64,000 nt of DNA from Echinicola vietnamensis DSM 17526 (GCF_000325705.1 NC_019904.1:4881501-4945500); one strand, 5' to 3'; positions 29,227-38,232 are shown, counted from the stretch's first letter. Numbers and translations are program-made. The notes: generated by a model not told the origin, from the sequence alone.

Positions 29227-30084
29227 TTATGGTTGAATAATCGGTTGTGCTTTCTCCAGATGTCCTGCCTTTAGCCTTAGCCTTAACAGCCGCCCACCGT
29301 TTTGCTCCCTGATATCGATGACCAGGTTTTCATTGCCCCTCAGGCTGAACTGCGGTAGTGCAAGTACCAGCCTGCTCGAATCATTTCCCTGCACTCCTTC
29401 TTCCGCCTTCCAGCTGACATGCGCGGGAACTAGCTCGGTATTGCGCCTCGCCGTTCTTTTCATGCCTCCCCCATCCCGCTTCCAGCACCGTATCCCAGGT
29501 TGTTGGAAGTCCACCGCTCCTTTGTTTTTCAGGTCAATGGTAAAGAACAGCGTTTGCCCATGGCTGGACACCGTCCTTACCCTTGCCGAAACCTTGCCCG
29601 ACCTGGCTTTTCTGCCCAAACGGCCCATTGTTTTTTTATTGGCCATTAAGGCCGCAAAGTTGGCCAGTTCCCGCTGATTCAATCCTATACCCTTCAAGGC
29701 AACTGCAAAGCGTTCATTATCCAGCTGCGCTACCATATCGATGGTTAGGATATTGGGATGATCACTATATTTGACCTTGAACTGGTAAAGCCTTCCCCCG
29801 GCAGTGATGACATGCAGGCTGATCGGGGCAAAACCTTTGGCAGCAGCCTTCAGTTTAAGCACGTTGCCGGCATGGCTATCCTTTTGTGCCATGACCACTG
29901 GATTTCCCCTGTCCAGGCTCTTCACCTCAAAAGGGAATACCAGGACGGTAGTCTTGTCATAGGCAACTTCAACGGGGTAGCTCTTGATGATGGCCTTTGG
30001 AGTATATTGTGCCTTAAGGATGGAAATGGAGAGGAACAATAGCAGTAAGGCCATTGCTGCTTTTTGGAATATCATGGTTTTCAT
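29227..30084 (-). CDS. traN: Conjugative transposon protein TraN (DUF4138)
   Basis: A 285-residue exported protein with signal peptide (MALLLLFLSISILKAQ) and the DUF4138 N-terminal block (AIIKSYPVEVAYDKTTVLVF), a VirB9-like component of the Bacteroidota conjugation machine. It sits in the outer-membrane-side complex. It follows traM by 6 bp in the canonical order traJ-K-L-M-N. Confidence 0.9.
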   Translation of the reverse strand: MKTMIFQKAAMALLLLFLSISILKAQYTPKAIIKSYPVEVAYDKTTVLVFPFEVKSLDRGNPVVMAQKDSHAGNVLKLKAAAKGFAPISLHVITAGGRLYQFKVKYSDHPNILTIDMVAQLDNERFAVALKGIGLNQRELANFAALMANKKTMGRLGRKARSGKVSARVRTVSSHGQTLFFTIDLKNKGAVDFQQPGIRCWKRDGGGMKRTARRNTELVPAHVSWKAEEGVQGNDSSRLVLALPQFSLRGNENLVIDIREQNGGRLLRLRLKAGHLEKAQPIIQP

Positions 30085-30090
30085 ATCGGA

Positions 30091-31269
30091 TTATTTTTGG
30101 TTGACAAGCAGCACCGGATGTCCGGCCCTTACCCTTACTTTGGTCAGTTTGACTTTTTTTGAAAGCAGGCCCTTTACGGTTTCGCTGCCTGCCGAGGCGG
30201 CCTGCATTTGCCAGGAGGTATCATAGCCCATCAGCTGGGTGGATTGTATGGCCTGTCCAGCACCTTCCTTTACGGCCTTTCTTTCCATGCTTCCCGGAAT
30301 GCGGATGCCCTCCATCGCATCCATGTCGTGGACAGCAAGGGATACGGGCAGGATCATCTTGCCTTTCCTTATGGCACTGATCTTGATCTCCAGCCGCTCA
30401 CCGGACAGGCTGCAACGACCATGGACAAGTTGCCCTTTTAGCAGGGAAAGCCCATTGATCGACACGTCCTCGGAGAGCTCCAAAGTGATGGTCTGTCCCG
30501 TGACCATCTCTTGGTCACCATAGACCGTCGCGGCGATGGCCACGGGCACGGGTTCCTCCGCGGACGGTTCACTTTCATCGAGTCCATAAAACCCATTGGT
30601 CTGGAAGGCCGTGTTGGTTTGGTTATCGGTCTCATGCCCTCCCGATGCTTCCACTGCAAAACTTTTTACTTTACTTTTGGCTTCTTCGAGCCGCAGCTGG
30701 ACGCGCTCCGGATGCTGCACGTCCAGTAGTTTGTCCAACATGGAATCAATCTGCTGCATTTCGGGATCTTCGCCCATTGGCCTGCTCATCTGCTCCATCA
30801 TTTCTTCGAGCTGCCTGACATCTTTATGGATGCCTGTTTTTTCCATTACCGGTTCAGGCACTTTCTTTGCCACTGATGGTGCTGGAGCATTGACCAGTTG
30901 CTGGATCGTTTCTAGTTGGGAGGCAATTTCCTGCTCGGCCCGGTCCAAATCGTTTGGAACAGCCTCTTTCCCTTCCACTGGTAATTTGCTTTCAAATAGC
31001 GGTAGTTGTCCTTCTTGTTGTGAAAGACTCCGCTGCTTTTGTTCTTCTTTTTCATAAAGTGCCATTTTGTCCAGGTTCTCCCCTTCGGGCAAGGTGGCCC
31101 CGGGAAGGGTAAGGTTCAGCCCCTTTGTCTGGTGATCGTCATTCAATACATCAGGATTACCTCCTCCCAGTGCCCAAAAGGCCAAAAAGAGAAAGGGAAT
31201 GGTCAATAGGGGCAAAAACAGCATCATGCGTCTTTCCCTGAGGAATTTTTCACTGTGTTCGTTCATCAT
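30091..31269 (-). CDS. traM: Conjugative transposon protein TraM
   Basis: A 392-residue protein with one N-terminal membrane helix (RRMMLFLPLLTIPFLFLAFW, about 13-32), a long Glu/Gln-rich linker (about 55-200) and a beta-rich C-terminal domain (about 240-392) similar to VirB10/TraM of Bacteroidota elements. It should bridge inner and outer membranes. It overlaps traL by 20 bp. Confidence 0.9.
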   Translation of the reverse strand: MMNEHSEKFLRERRMMLFLPLLTIPFLFLAFWALGGGNPDVLNDDHQTKGLNLTLPGATLPEGENLDKMALYEKEEQKQRSLSQQEGQLPLFESKLPVEGKEAVPNDLDRAEQEIASQLETIQQLVNAPAPSVAKKVPEPVMEKTGIHKDVRQLEEMMEQMSRPMGEDPEMQQIDSMLDKLLDVQHPERVQLRLEEAKSKVKSFAVEASGGHETDNQTNTAFQTNGFYGLDESEPSAEEPVPVAIAATVYGDQEMVTGQTITLELSEDVSINGLSLLKGQLVHGRCSLSGERLEIKISAIRKGKMILPVSLAVHDMDAMEGIRIPGSMERKAVKEGAGQAIQSTQLMGYDTSWQMQAASAGSETVKGLLSKKVKLTKVRVRAGHPVLLVNQK

Positions 31270-31558
31270 CGATCAATGGTTTAAGGTTTTGTACATCACT
31301 ACTGTCCTGATAGGCCGGAAGCACCGGCAGTTCAGGCGTTGGCATCGGGGCAAGGCCCACTTGGTCTTGCCGTATTGAGGTCAAGGCAACTGCTGCATAT
31401 CCGAGGGTTCCCGCTGCAAGCAACAGGACCATTAACCCGTACTGCTGCTTAGGGGAATACCTGTACAGCCTGGACTGAAGGCTCCTGGACAGCCTCAACG
31501 TCCCGACCTTTAATTTTTCGTTGCCCGAAAAAGCAATCGCAATTCCCATGATCTTCAT
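31250..31558 (-). CDS. traL: Conjugative transposon protein TraL (DUF3989-like)
   Basis: A 102-residue protein with one membrane helix (YGLMVLLLAAGTLGYAAVAL, about 40-60). Size, topology and its place between traK and traM identify it as TraL. It overlaps both neighbours (20 bp with traM, 4 bp with traK), so translation is coupled. Confidence 0.8.
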   Translation of the reverse strand: MKIMGIAIAFSGNEKLKVGTLRLSRSLQSRLYRYSPKQQYGLMVLLLAAGTLGYAAVALTSIRQDQVGLAPMPTPELPVLPAYQDSSDVQNLKPLIDDERTQ

Positions 31559-32172
31559 CGTTTATGGTTTGAAAGATTGGTATTGGACAGGGTTTCCCAG
31601 CCTTCGATCAAAAAGCCATGGGGATTGTTCTCGGATCGCTGGACCTCCCGCAAGGCACCACGGGTCACCAGGCTGCGCACCATCACGGAGGTTGTCCTCA
31701 CGATCCGTTGCTTGCCATAATAGGTGAAGCGGTAAGGGTAGCTTTCGATATCGAGCCTTATGCTGTCCATTTCAATCGTCTGGTCCATATTGGCCGCCAC
31801 CAGCTGCTGGTAGTAACTTTGTTCGTCCAAGATGTCATAGGCCTTTTTTGCCGATCCATCTGCCAAATACAGGGCTTTGGCCACGCTTTGCTTAATCTGG
31901 TTTTCATCAGGTGAAAGGGTGAAGAAATGATGATGGAACATTTTGACATGGTCCTTTGCTTCAACGGCAATGTTCTGTTTCCTTTCTCCTGCCATGGCTT
32001 CCAGTACCTTGCCATGGGCAAGGATATATACCCTTTCCTGTGCATCGGCTGCCATCCGGAAGGATCGGTAGCCTAGAAATCCACTGAGCAGGCAGACGCC
32101 CAGCACGGCAAGCAGGCTGAAAAGACGTATATGGCGGAAGGCGGTATCGATATGTTTCAGGCTTTCAAACAT
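31555..32172 (-). CDS. traK: Conjugative transposon protein TraK
   Basis: A 205-residue inner-membrane protein with one N-terminal helix (about 17-36) and a periplasmic domain. The opening MFESLKHIDTAFRHIR and the segment MVRSLVTRGALREVQRSENN (about 165-185) are characteristic of TraK, the VirB8-like component of Bacteroidota conjugation systems. It follows traJ by 3 bp. Confidence 0.92.
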   Translation of the reverse strand: MFESLKHIDTAFRHIRLFSLLAVLGVCLLSGFLGYRSFRMAADAQERVYILAHGKVLEAMAGERKQNIAVEAKDHVKMFHHHFFTLSPDENQIKQSVAKALYLADGSAKKAYDILDEQSYYQQLVAANMDQTIEMDSIRLDIESYPYRFTYYGKQRIVRTTSVMVRSLVTRGALREVQRSENNPHGFLIEGWETLSNTNLSNHKR

Positions 32173-32175
32173 GGC

Positions 32176-33195
32176 TTATAATGATTTGGCGATGGCTCCC
32201 CCTACCTTCACGGCTGCTTTGCTTCCCTGACCTGCTATACTGGTGGTCTTGCCCAGTAACTGGTCGCGGCCTCCCGGCTGTACAATAAAACTGGCCACAT
32301 TGGGCACGGTAAAATAGCCGGTAATGGCAATGACCATGAAGACCATATAGGCCGTAGAGGAAAGGAAGTTTTGGTCAAGTACCATCATGTTCAGTTGGAT
32401 CTTGGCTATGATGGCCCCGAAGATATTGGCCACGGGCAGCCACATAAAGACGTTGATATAGCGGGCAAACCATGCGGAAAGCGTATGCTGGAACCCATCA
32501 AATACGGACAGGCCCAGGACGATCGGCCCAAGAATGGAGAGCACCAACAGCTGGAAGGTCCGAATAGTATTGATGCACAGGGCAGCGGCAAAGAAGAGCA
32601 CCTGTAGTATCCCACTGATGGCCTGGTTCAGGATGTTCTGCAGGTTAAAAGCATAGATGCTGTTTGCCAGCCGTTCCAGTACGCCCATATCCTCAACTGA
32701 ATCGGGATAACTGTAGCGATCAGGTGCAGAGATATCTGCCGGGGGCGTGATATTGGGTACAATTTCCTGTTTGTTCAATAGGTCGATATGGGCATTGATC
32801 GCCGCATTGCTATCGTGCACCATGAGGGCGGTTCCTTCCACTATCAGGTTTCCCACCGTATGGATAATATCCATTATGGCAGGAAAAAGCATGATGGCAA
32901 GGCCGATGGCAAAAGGACGCAACAAGGGATAGACATCAATGGATTCTGATCGGGCCATATGTCCCCAAACGCGATAGGCGATGAACCATAAGGCGCCAAA
33001 GCCAGCAATAGCCCGGGCCACCCCGGTAAGCTGACCTGCCAAGGGCAGCATTTCAGTATAAAGGTCATCGAGTACCTCGTGCAATGTCCGAACACTGTCC
33101 CCTATCCCTTGGGCAAAGGAAACTTCCGGCAGTGCCACCAATCCCATTGCCATGATTGCCGTAATGACCGTTCTTTTCATAAAGTTCATTTCCAT
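32176..33195 (-). CDS. traJ: Conjugative transposon protein TraJ
   Basis: A 339-residue polytopic inner-membrane protein (VirB6-like). It has a signal-like N-terminus, several membrane helices (ARAIAGFGALWFIAYRVWG, LLRPFAIGLAIMLFP, LLVLSILGPIVLGLSVFDGF, AYMVFMVIAITGYFTVPNVA) and the TraJ-type segment WLPVANIFGAIIAKIQ. It forms part of the inner-membrane channel. It overlaps the upstream gene by 10 bp. Confidence 0.92.
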   Translation of the reverse strand: MEMNFMKRTVITAIMAMGLVALPEVSFAQGIGDSVRTLHEVLDDLYTEMLPLAGQLTGVARAIAGFGALWFIAYRVWGHMARSESIDVYPLLRPFAIGLAIMLFPAIMDIIHTVGNLIVEGTALMVHDSNAAINAHIDLLNKQEIVPNITPPADISAPDRYSYPDSVEDMGVLERLANSIYAFNLQNILNQAISGILQVLFFAAALCINTIRTFQLLVLSILGPIVLGLSVFDGFQHTLSAWFARYINVFMWLPVANIFGAIIAKIQLNMMVLDQNFLSSTAYMVFMVIAITGYFTVPNVASFIVQPGGRDQLLGKTTSIAGQGSKAAVKVGGAIAKSL

Positions 33196-33815
33196 TGGTT
33201 CCAGATTTTGATCAGGTTGTTTTCCAGTTGCTTACGCTGCTCATTGAGCATTTTCACCTTACTGTTGGTCTTTCGGACAAAGACCAACATGGATTGCATC
33301 TCCCCGAAAACCCTGTCGATGGCCTCGATCCGCTCATGGTCATCCATGCGGAGCTTGCCCGAGGTAAGTACCATTGCCAGTTCGTCCAGGCTTTTGAGGC
33401 TTTCTTTGAAAAGGTGACGATAAACCGAAGACAGGTATTCCAGCTCGGCCAATCCCATCTTTCCGTCCCGGGACAATTGCCGGTAGGTAGCCGTGTATTC
33501 CTGGATGATCAGCTGCTGGTAACGGACGATTTCCGCAATGCGGTAATACCGGCGCACTTCGGGGCTTACGGCCAACATGCCATCCAGAAAGGCCTCGTGC
33601 AGTTTGTAATCCCCCTCGGCGATTCCCTTTACGGTCTTGTAGCCCGTACTAAGCAAGTGGTACCCTTTGTACATGTCCTGCAGGATCTGTTTGAGCTGGT
33701 TGAGTTTTTCAAAATTCAGTACCAACTGCACGGCTTCCTGGCTCTGGGCCCTGACAGGATTGCCCCATGCCAAGGCACCCATTAGCATAAGTATTAGCAG
33801 CTTAATTTTCATCAT
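33186..33815 (-). CDS. Secreted helical T4SS protein (VirB5-like; often labelled 'TerB-like')
   Basis: A 209-residue all-helical protein with signal peptide (LLILMLMGALAWGNPVRAQS). It shares with the next two genes the pattern of a long helical hairpin, a segment on 'Y.L...G...V..I..G...L.E.FL' and a C-terminal stretch on mutual contact residues (KVKMLNEQRKQLENNLIKIW). Proteins in this place are sometimes annotated 'TerB family tellurite resistance', but nothing suggests a tellurite role; a pilus-tip or periplasmic VirB5-like role fits the context. It overlaps traJ by 10 bp and the next gene by 14 bp. Confidence 0.8.
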   Translation of the reverse strand: MMKIKLLILMLMGALAWGNPVRAQSQEAVQLVLNFEKLNQLKQILQDMYKGYHLLSTGYKTVKGIAEGDYKLHEAFLDGMLAVSPEVRRYYRIAEIVRYQQLIIQEYTATYRQLSRDGKMGLAELEYLSSVYRHLFKESLKSLDELAMVLTSGKLRMDDHERIEAIDRVFGEMQSMLVFVRKTNSKVKMLNEQRKQLENNLIKIWNQWK

Positions 33816-34464
33816 CGTAAAGGCGTTGCATTATTTGACCGTTCACTTGTTCCCATTTCCGCTGTCTGCTGAAATTGTTCAGCTTCCTGTTCCAGGTGAG
33901 CAATTGCCGGTGGATTTTATCCATCCTTACAAAGAGGCCTTCCAGTACTTCCAGCCTTTGCGCATTTTCCATTTCCAGTTGAAAGGGCTTTATCACCGCA
34001 TACATTTCTGCAAGAACAGCCAGTGAGCGTCTGACCGATTCCCGGAAATTCCTTTCCATGGCCAGTTGTTCCCTTGGCCGTAGGCCTGCCCTATCCAGCA
34101 ATTCCCTGCCTTTGGCCGTTTCTCCAAGTATCTTTCCCTGAATGACAATAATGCCTTCCACCAAGTGGTTGTCCCTTACATGGGGGCTGATCCCGTCCAT
34201 CGCAGCAAACCATTCCTCAAAGAGGTTGAACTTCCCCTCCCGGATACGGGAAAGGGTGTTCAGTCCCGTGCGGGCAATACGATAACCCTTCCAGGCGGTC
34301 CCGGCATAGATTTTCAATGCAGCTATTTGCTCCACCAGGTAACGCTCCTGTGTCCGCTTCTGACGGAACCACTCGTTAAAAGTCTGTGCAGGCAGTTTTG
34401 AAGAAAGTACAAGACATAAGACCAGAAGGCCTGTTCGCACTTTTAATCTGTTGTTTGATCCCAT
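33802..34464 (-). CDS. Secreted helical T4SS protein, second paralogue
   Basis: A 220-residue helical protein with signal peptide (LLVLCLVLSSKLPAQ). It shares layout with the gene at 33186: the early YAGTAWKGYRIARTGLNTLS corresponds to YKGYHLLSTGYKTVKGIA there, and both have an LFEEWF/LHEAFL step and a basic C-terminus. Probably an old tandem duplication inside the tra operon. Role inferred from context only. Confidence 0.8.
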   Translation of the reverse strand: MGSNNRLKVRTGLLVLCLVLSSKLPAQTFNEWFRQKRTQERYLVEQIAALKIYAGTAWKGYRIARTGLNTLSRIREGKFNLFEEWFAAMDGISPHVRDNHLVEGIIVIQGKILGETAKGRELLDRAGLRPREQLAMERNFRESVRRSLAVLAEMYAVIKPFQLEMENAQRLEVLEGLFVRMDKIHRQLLTWNRKLNNFSRQRKWEQVNGQIMQRLYDDEN

Positions 34465-34467
34465 AGC

Positions 34468-35163
34468 TCAATAAAGGTCATAGAGTGATTTGATCGGGGC
34501 ATTTGCTTGCGGATAGTATTCCCTAGCCCTTAACACTTGGAAATTCCTTCTGTTGAAACTTCTCAGTTCGTTGAGATTTTCCTGTACTTTCTTGTCCGTC
34601 CGGTAGATGATCTCCAGCCGTTCCGCATCGCCCATCTGAATGGAATAGGCGGTGAGCACATCGGTCAGGTGCTGCAGGTTCTGTACACTCTGCTCCAGGA
34701 TATTGGTGTAGGCAGCGGCCATGGCATCCCTTTCCGATGTGGTCAACAGCGTGCTCCGGGACAGCACCTTCCAGGCCTTTTGGTATTCGCCCACTATGGC
34801 CGCCTGCTTTTGGGCAATGTCCCGCACCCGCTGGAACTGGGAAAGCACCTGCTTGACCTTCCAGAGCTCATCGAAGAGCCCGCCGTATTGTTCACGCTGC
34901 TTTTCGCTCCAGTTGCCGATTCCTTCAAGTTCCAGCTTGGTCATCGCATTTTCCAGTACCTTCTGGGCATTCTGCAGCCATATGGTTTGGTTCTGCAGGC
35001 GCTGGATCTTCAGGTCAATGGCCTTGATCACCTTTTTTACGCCCTGCTTGATGATTTCCAGCACCGCGGCAAGCGGTATGGCCTCTGCCCGGTTCAGGGG
35101 CGCAAGAGAAAGTCCCAAAACGAGTGTACAGGTCCCTATGGATAGTTGTATATTTCTTTTCAT
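34468..35163 (-). CDS. Conjugal transfer protein TraI-like (VirB5/DUF4141-like)
   Basis: A 231-residue secreted helical protein (signal peptide ending NRAEA). It has two long coiled-coil stretches (KVIKAIDLKIQRLQNQTIWL and NILEQSVQNLQHLTDVL) and a C-terminus with LYDLY. In the Bacteroidota order it takes the place of TraI, directly after the VirB4-type ATPase gene traG, whose surviving 3' end ends 2 bp upstream. Confidence 0.8.
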   Translation of the reverse strand: MKRNIQLSIGTCTLVLGLSLAPLNRAEAIPLAAVLEIIKQGVKKVIKAIDLKIQRLQNQTIWLQNAQKVLENAMTKLELEGIGNWSEKQREQYGGLFDELWKVKQVLSQFQRVRDIAQKQAAIVGEYQKAWKVLSRSTLLTTSERDAMAAAYTNILEQSVQNLQHLTDVLTAYSIQMGDAERLEIIYRTDKKVQENLNELRSFNRRNFQVLRAREYYPQANAPIKSLYDLY

Positions 35164-35165
35164 TG

Positions 35166-35531
35166 CTATTGCTTTCTTGCCATATGTTCAATGGCCTTTT
35201 CCAAACTCCCATATTTTTTCGTGTAGCGCCTGATTTCCTCCTGTTCGCTTTCCTCAGTGGAATAGGTATAGTATTCCTCCGGTCCCACCTCGGTGCGATA
35301 GACCTTGGACAACTGCCCGCCCAGGCTGATGAATACTTCTTTGTATTTCCGCTTGGGGTCATTGGCCTTGTTGATACTGAGTGCCAAAGCAGCCTCTTTT
35401 TCGGTCAGGCCGAGCAGCTCTTGGATACGGCCGAACTTGTTCTGGTACTTGGACTGGTCGAGCAGGATCTTGCAGTCGGAATTGTTGATAATGGCCTCCT
35501 TGACCACAGGAGAGGAAATGATGTCCTCCAC
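35166..35531 (-). pseudogene. traG: 3' end of VirB4-type ATPase traG (truncated by deletion)
   Basis: 121 codons that match the C-terminus of the Bacteroidota conjugation ATPase TraG: VEDIISSPVVKEAIINNSDC, KILLDQSKYQNKF, the LLGLTEKE block and the closing YTYSTEESEQEEI. The complete family protein is over 800 residues, so about 700 residues, including both Walker motifs, are gone. The fragment begins exactly where the 5' part of mobC stops being mobC-like, in a different frame, so the two are joined by a deletion. A short product from the GTG at 35531 is possible but would be inactive as an ATPase. Confidence 0.85.
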
Positions 35532-36442
35532 TCCCGGTTCAGCCCCATCATGATCGTCCTTGCCGCCTCACTGGCATCGGTGATGTCCAGCATGGTCTCC
35601 GGCTCCAGTGGATTGCAACGATGGGAATGGCTTAGCCTGTCAAAATTGATGGTAAAGAAACGGGGCTTTTCCCTATAGGCAGCAAGGTTTTTCAAGAGGG
35701 TATTATAGGCAATAATGGACAGGTCATCGTATTTGTAATCATAGATGAACATGCTAAAGCCCTTTTGGATGTGCTGGGTAATGACATGACGGATGACAAA
35801 GTAGCTCTTCCCGGATCCCGGTGTACCTGCTACCAAAAGTGCGCGGAAGGGGTTGATGATGTTGATCCAGGAAGCCCGTACCTTGTTTTTGAGCCTGTAC
35901 CGTGCTGGTAGATTGACCGAGTATTCATTTTCTATCAACCTTTCTTCCTGTGGAAAAGTCTCGTTGAGATGATTGAACACGTTCTTTTGATTTCCCAGAA
36001 ACAGCACCCTTCCCATTCGTGCCCCGGTGGAAAGTACGGCTAAAAAAGAAAAAGAGGTTATGGCCATATAAACATAGAAGCTGTTTGGAGGCCATACTAT
36101 TTCACCTGTCCAATAATGGCAGGAAAGGAAAACAGCACTGCCCAATAGAAAGCCCACCAGCAAAGGTGCTATTTTACTGTCCTCCTTCTTTTTTCCCTTG
36201 CTTCCCAAAAGGGATACCAACAACAGGAACAGGACAATTCCCTTTGTCCAAAAGGGGGAAGCAAAGAGCCCTGTCTTGGCAAGTCCAGCCAACAGTCTGT
36301 CCGTAATGGAATGACAGGCCCCTAGCTGGCAGAACAGGCTATAACCGGTATAGTAAAAGTGTAGACACAGCATCCCCACACTTCCCTTGCGGGTAAGGTC
36401 GATGATCTTGCGCAGTCCTTCTATGCTTTCCCCTGTTGCCAT
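35405..36442 (-). pseudogene. mobC: 5' part of type IV coupling protein mobC (truncated by deletion)
   Basis: A 345-codon frame whose first about 305 codons are the N-terminal half of the Bacteroidota coupling protein: membrane helices (about 20-140), ERLIENEYSVNLPARYRLKN, the Walker A GTPGSGKS (206-213), SMFIYDYKYDDLS and EAARTIMMGLNREW. After Trp305 the reading switches to a Ser/Arg-rich out-of-frame tail that is really traG sequence read in the wrong frame. The family protein has about 670 residues, so Walker B and the DNA-translocating core are missing. It follows mobB by 3 bp. Confidence 0.88.
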
Positions 36443-36445
36443 GTC

Positions 36446-37663
36446 CTATAGTTTTGGTCTCCGTTGTTTCTTCTTTTTTCTTTTCAGCGGGTAGGGCACC
36501 GGTTCGTAGGCTGCTCCATGAAAGAGCATGTCCAGAATTTCCTCCCTGGTCCTGGAACCAATAATGGGAGCAATGATCACTTCCACCGTCTCTTCATTCA
36601 GTCGTTCCAATGCACAAGGTCTTGAAATCGCAGCAAACCGGTCCTGCACCCCTTTGGCAGAAAGGCCCTTGCCCAATTGGCTGCCGTTGAAGACGCACCT
36701 GTTTACAAAGTCGATATAGGTCAGCCCATACACCCTTCCCTCACCGTTCTGCCGAATGACCAGCCCTATCCCTTCTTTAGACAGCTTTTCCCTAAACTGC
36801 TCCATGGAGCCCGAAGGCCAAAGTGCCTTGGAAACGGTTTCCTTCAAGGGTGCCCTAAATTCTACTGTCCTGCGGCTGTTCCGTTCAAATGTCTTTTCCA
36901 ATCGGGACAATGTAGGCTTTTCATACAGCTCACTGGCCTTGATGGGCACACCTACCCTGTTTCCCTGCTGATCAACAATACTGTAGACCAGTCCCTTCTT
37001 TTCGTGCATCCTGCTTCCCGGTTCTCCCCGATAAGCGGTCACGTTAAAATGTCCCAAGATGGCATTCATCTGGCCAAGCGAAGTAAACCGATAGTTGTAA
37101 AGTACTTCCTGTACTGCCTTGGTCACTGCCGCCTTGGTTTCCTTTTTGCCATATTCCACCGGTTCCAGCGGTTGGAGCAAGAACCGCTTGCGGTGGCCCT
37201 GTTCTTCCGCCACCACCAGGCCGAAGTCCTTTTCAATCTGCTTTCTTGCCGGCTCTGAACGGAGCCTTCCCAGGTTATGTGTTTCAAGCCGTCTGCCCTT
37301 CCCATCAATGTTACAGGTGGCCACGTGCAAGTGGGGATGTCCGGCATCATGGTGGAGATAGACCAGGTAGGGCTGCCCTCCAAAACCTATCCTCTCCATA
37401 TACTCTGTAGCGATCCTTTTCATGGTATCGGCATCCAACTTGTCCTCCGGGGAAAAGTTCAGGGAGATATGCAGCGCATTGGTCTTTGTCCTTATGTTCA
37501 GCTTGGTCAGCTTGTCAAACCGCTGCAGCTTTTCCTTATAATCAGGATCGAGTTGTAGAAATCCATTGGCCATAAGCAAGGAGGCCTGTCCGTTTTCCAC
37601 CTTGTTTTCATTATAGCGCAGCACACCGCGGATGGATTTCCCTGTGGTGATCCTTACGACCAT
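36446..37663 (-). CDS. mobB: Relaxase MobB
   Basis: A 405-residue DNA-nicking relaxase that would cut and bind oriT. The HUH-type metal-binding motif is intact: LHHDAGHPHLHVA, with His109, His111 and His113. A likely nucleophile tyrosine is Tyr17 in GVLRYNENKV. The C-terminal part (about 250-390) is the less conserved DNA-binding region, ending in a basic tail (KRKKKKQRRPKL). It overlaps mobA by 10 bp. If transfer still occurs, this part could work in trans with another element's machinery. Confidence 0.92.
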   Translation of the reverse strand: MVVRITTGKSIRGVLRYNENKVENGQASLLMANGFLQLDPDYKEKLQRFDKLTKLNIRTKTNALHISLNFSPEDKLDADTMKRIATEYMERIGFGGQPYLVYLHHDAGHPHLHVATCNIDGKGRRLETHNLGRLRSEPARKQIEKDFGLVVAEEQGHRKRFLLQPLEPVEYGKKETKAAVTKAVQEVLYNYRFTSLGQMNAILGHFNVTAYRGEPGSRMHEKKGLVYSIVDQQGNRVGVPIKASELYEKPTLSRLEKTFERNSRRTVEFRAPLKETVSKALWPSGSMEQFREKLSKEGIGLVIRQNGEGRVYGLTYIDFVNRCVFNGSQLGKGLSAKGVQDRFAAISRPCALERLNEETVEVIIAPIIGSRTREEILDMLFHGAAYEPVPYPLKRKKKKQRRPKL

Positions 37664-38046
37664 GGCCTTTTTGACAATTGGTCGAGCACCAGCAACAGTT
37701 TGGAAACCAGCCCTCCCACCTTGGCGTAAAGGGGCATGACTTTCCTTGCATAAAAGCGTTTGTTCTTGGGATCGGGGTGGGCATGGAAATAGTGGACCAG
37801 TTGGTTGATGTTCACCCCGATCTTGTGGATGGCTGTTTTGGTCTGGGACAGCTCTTCTCTTATTTCCTCCATGGAAGCATTCCGGGTGTCGAGGGTAATG
37901 GCACGGTCAAACAGCATGCTCCGCAACAGCTCGCTCAGGTTTTGGCAACCTGCCGATTGGCGCAGTAGCTCTACCAGTTTCCGGTGCTCCGTTTCCTTGA
38001 ACCTGATGGTCTTCCTGTAGTTACGTTCCTGTCTTTTTTGTTTCAT
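37654..38046 (-). CDS. mobA: Relaxosome accessory protein MobA
   Basis: A 130-residue ribbon-helix-helix type protein that helps the relaxase recognise oriT. The basic start (MKQKRQERNYRKTIRFKETE) and the later EIREELSQTKTAIHKIGVNI (about 70-90) are typical of Bacteroidota MobA. I prefer the ATG at 38046 over the one at 38136: the 90 bp between them hold strong inverted repeats (a likely oriT) and would code for a low-complexity, unlike-family extension. Confidence 0.85.
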   Translation of the reverse strand: MKQKRQERNYRKTIRFKETEHRKLVELLRQSAGCQNLSELLRSMLFDRAITLDTRNASMEEIREELSQTKTAIHKIGVNINQLVHYFHAHPDPKNKRFYARKVMPLYAKVGGLVSKLLLVLDQLSKRPWS

Positions 38047-38086
38047 GGTTGTTGGATTTGCATGTTCCGACTTTGGAGGGATTGTC

Positions 38087-38168
38087 CCCCTTGCCACTCC
38101 GGCAGCAAGGGGCAAGATCGGATTGGCGTCAGACAATCCTACATCTTGCTGGCCGCCGGATCGCGGCC
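38087..38168. other. Candidate oriT (inverted repeats upstream of mobA)
   Basis: Two inverted repeats close together: CCCCTTG (38087-38093) with CAAGGGG (38106-38112), and GGCCGC (38151-38156) with GCGGCC (38163-38168). They lie just upstream of the preferred mobA start, where relaxase recognition sites usually are. Candidate only. Confidence 0.4.
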
Positions 38169-38232
38169 CCGGATTGGGACAAACTGTCCTCCGTTAAACA
38201 TGTTAAAATGATAGGCCTTTAGAATACCAAGT

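Noticed and set aside
33186..33815. Tellurite resistance (TerB) function
   Set aside because: The name is inherited annotation for this T4SS position; nothing in the sequence or neighbourhood supports tellurite resistance.
38047..38136. 30-residue N-terminal extension of mobA
   Set aside because: The stretch carries two inverted repeats, is unlike the family start and is better explained as oriT or leader.
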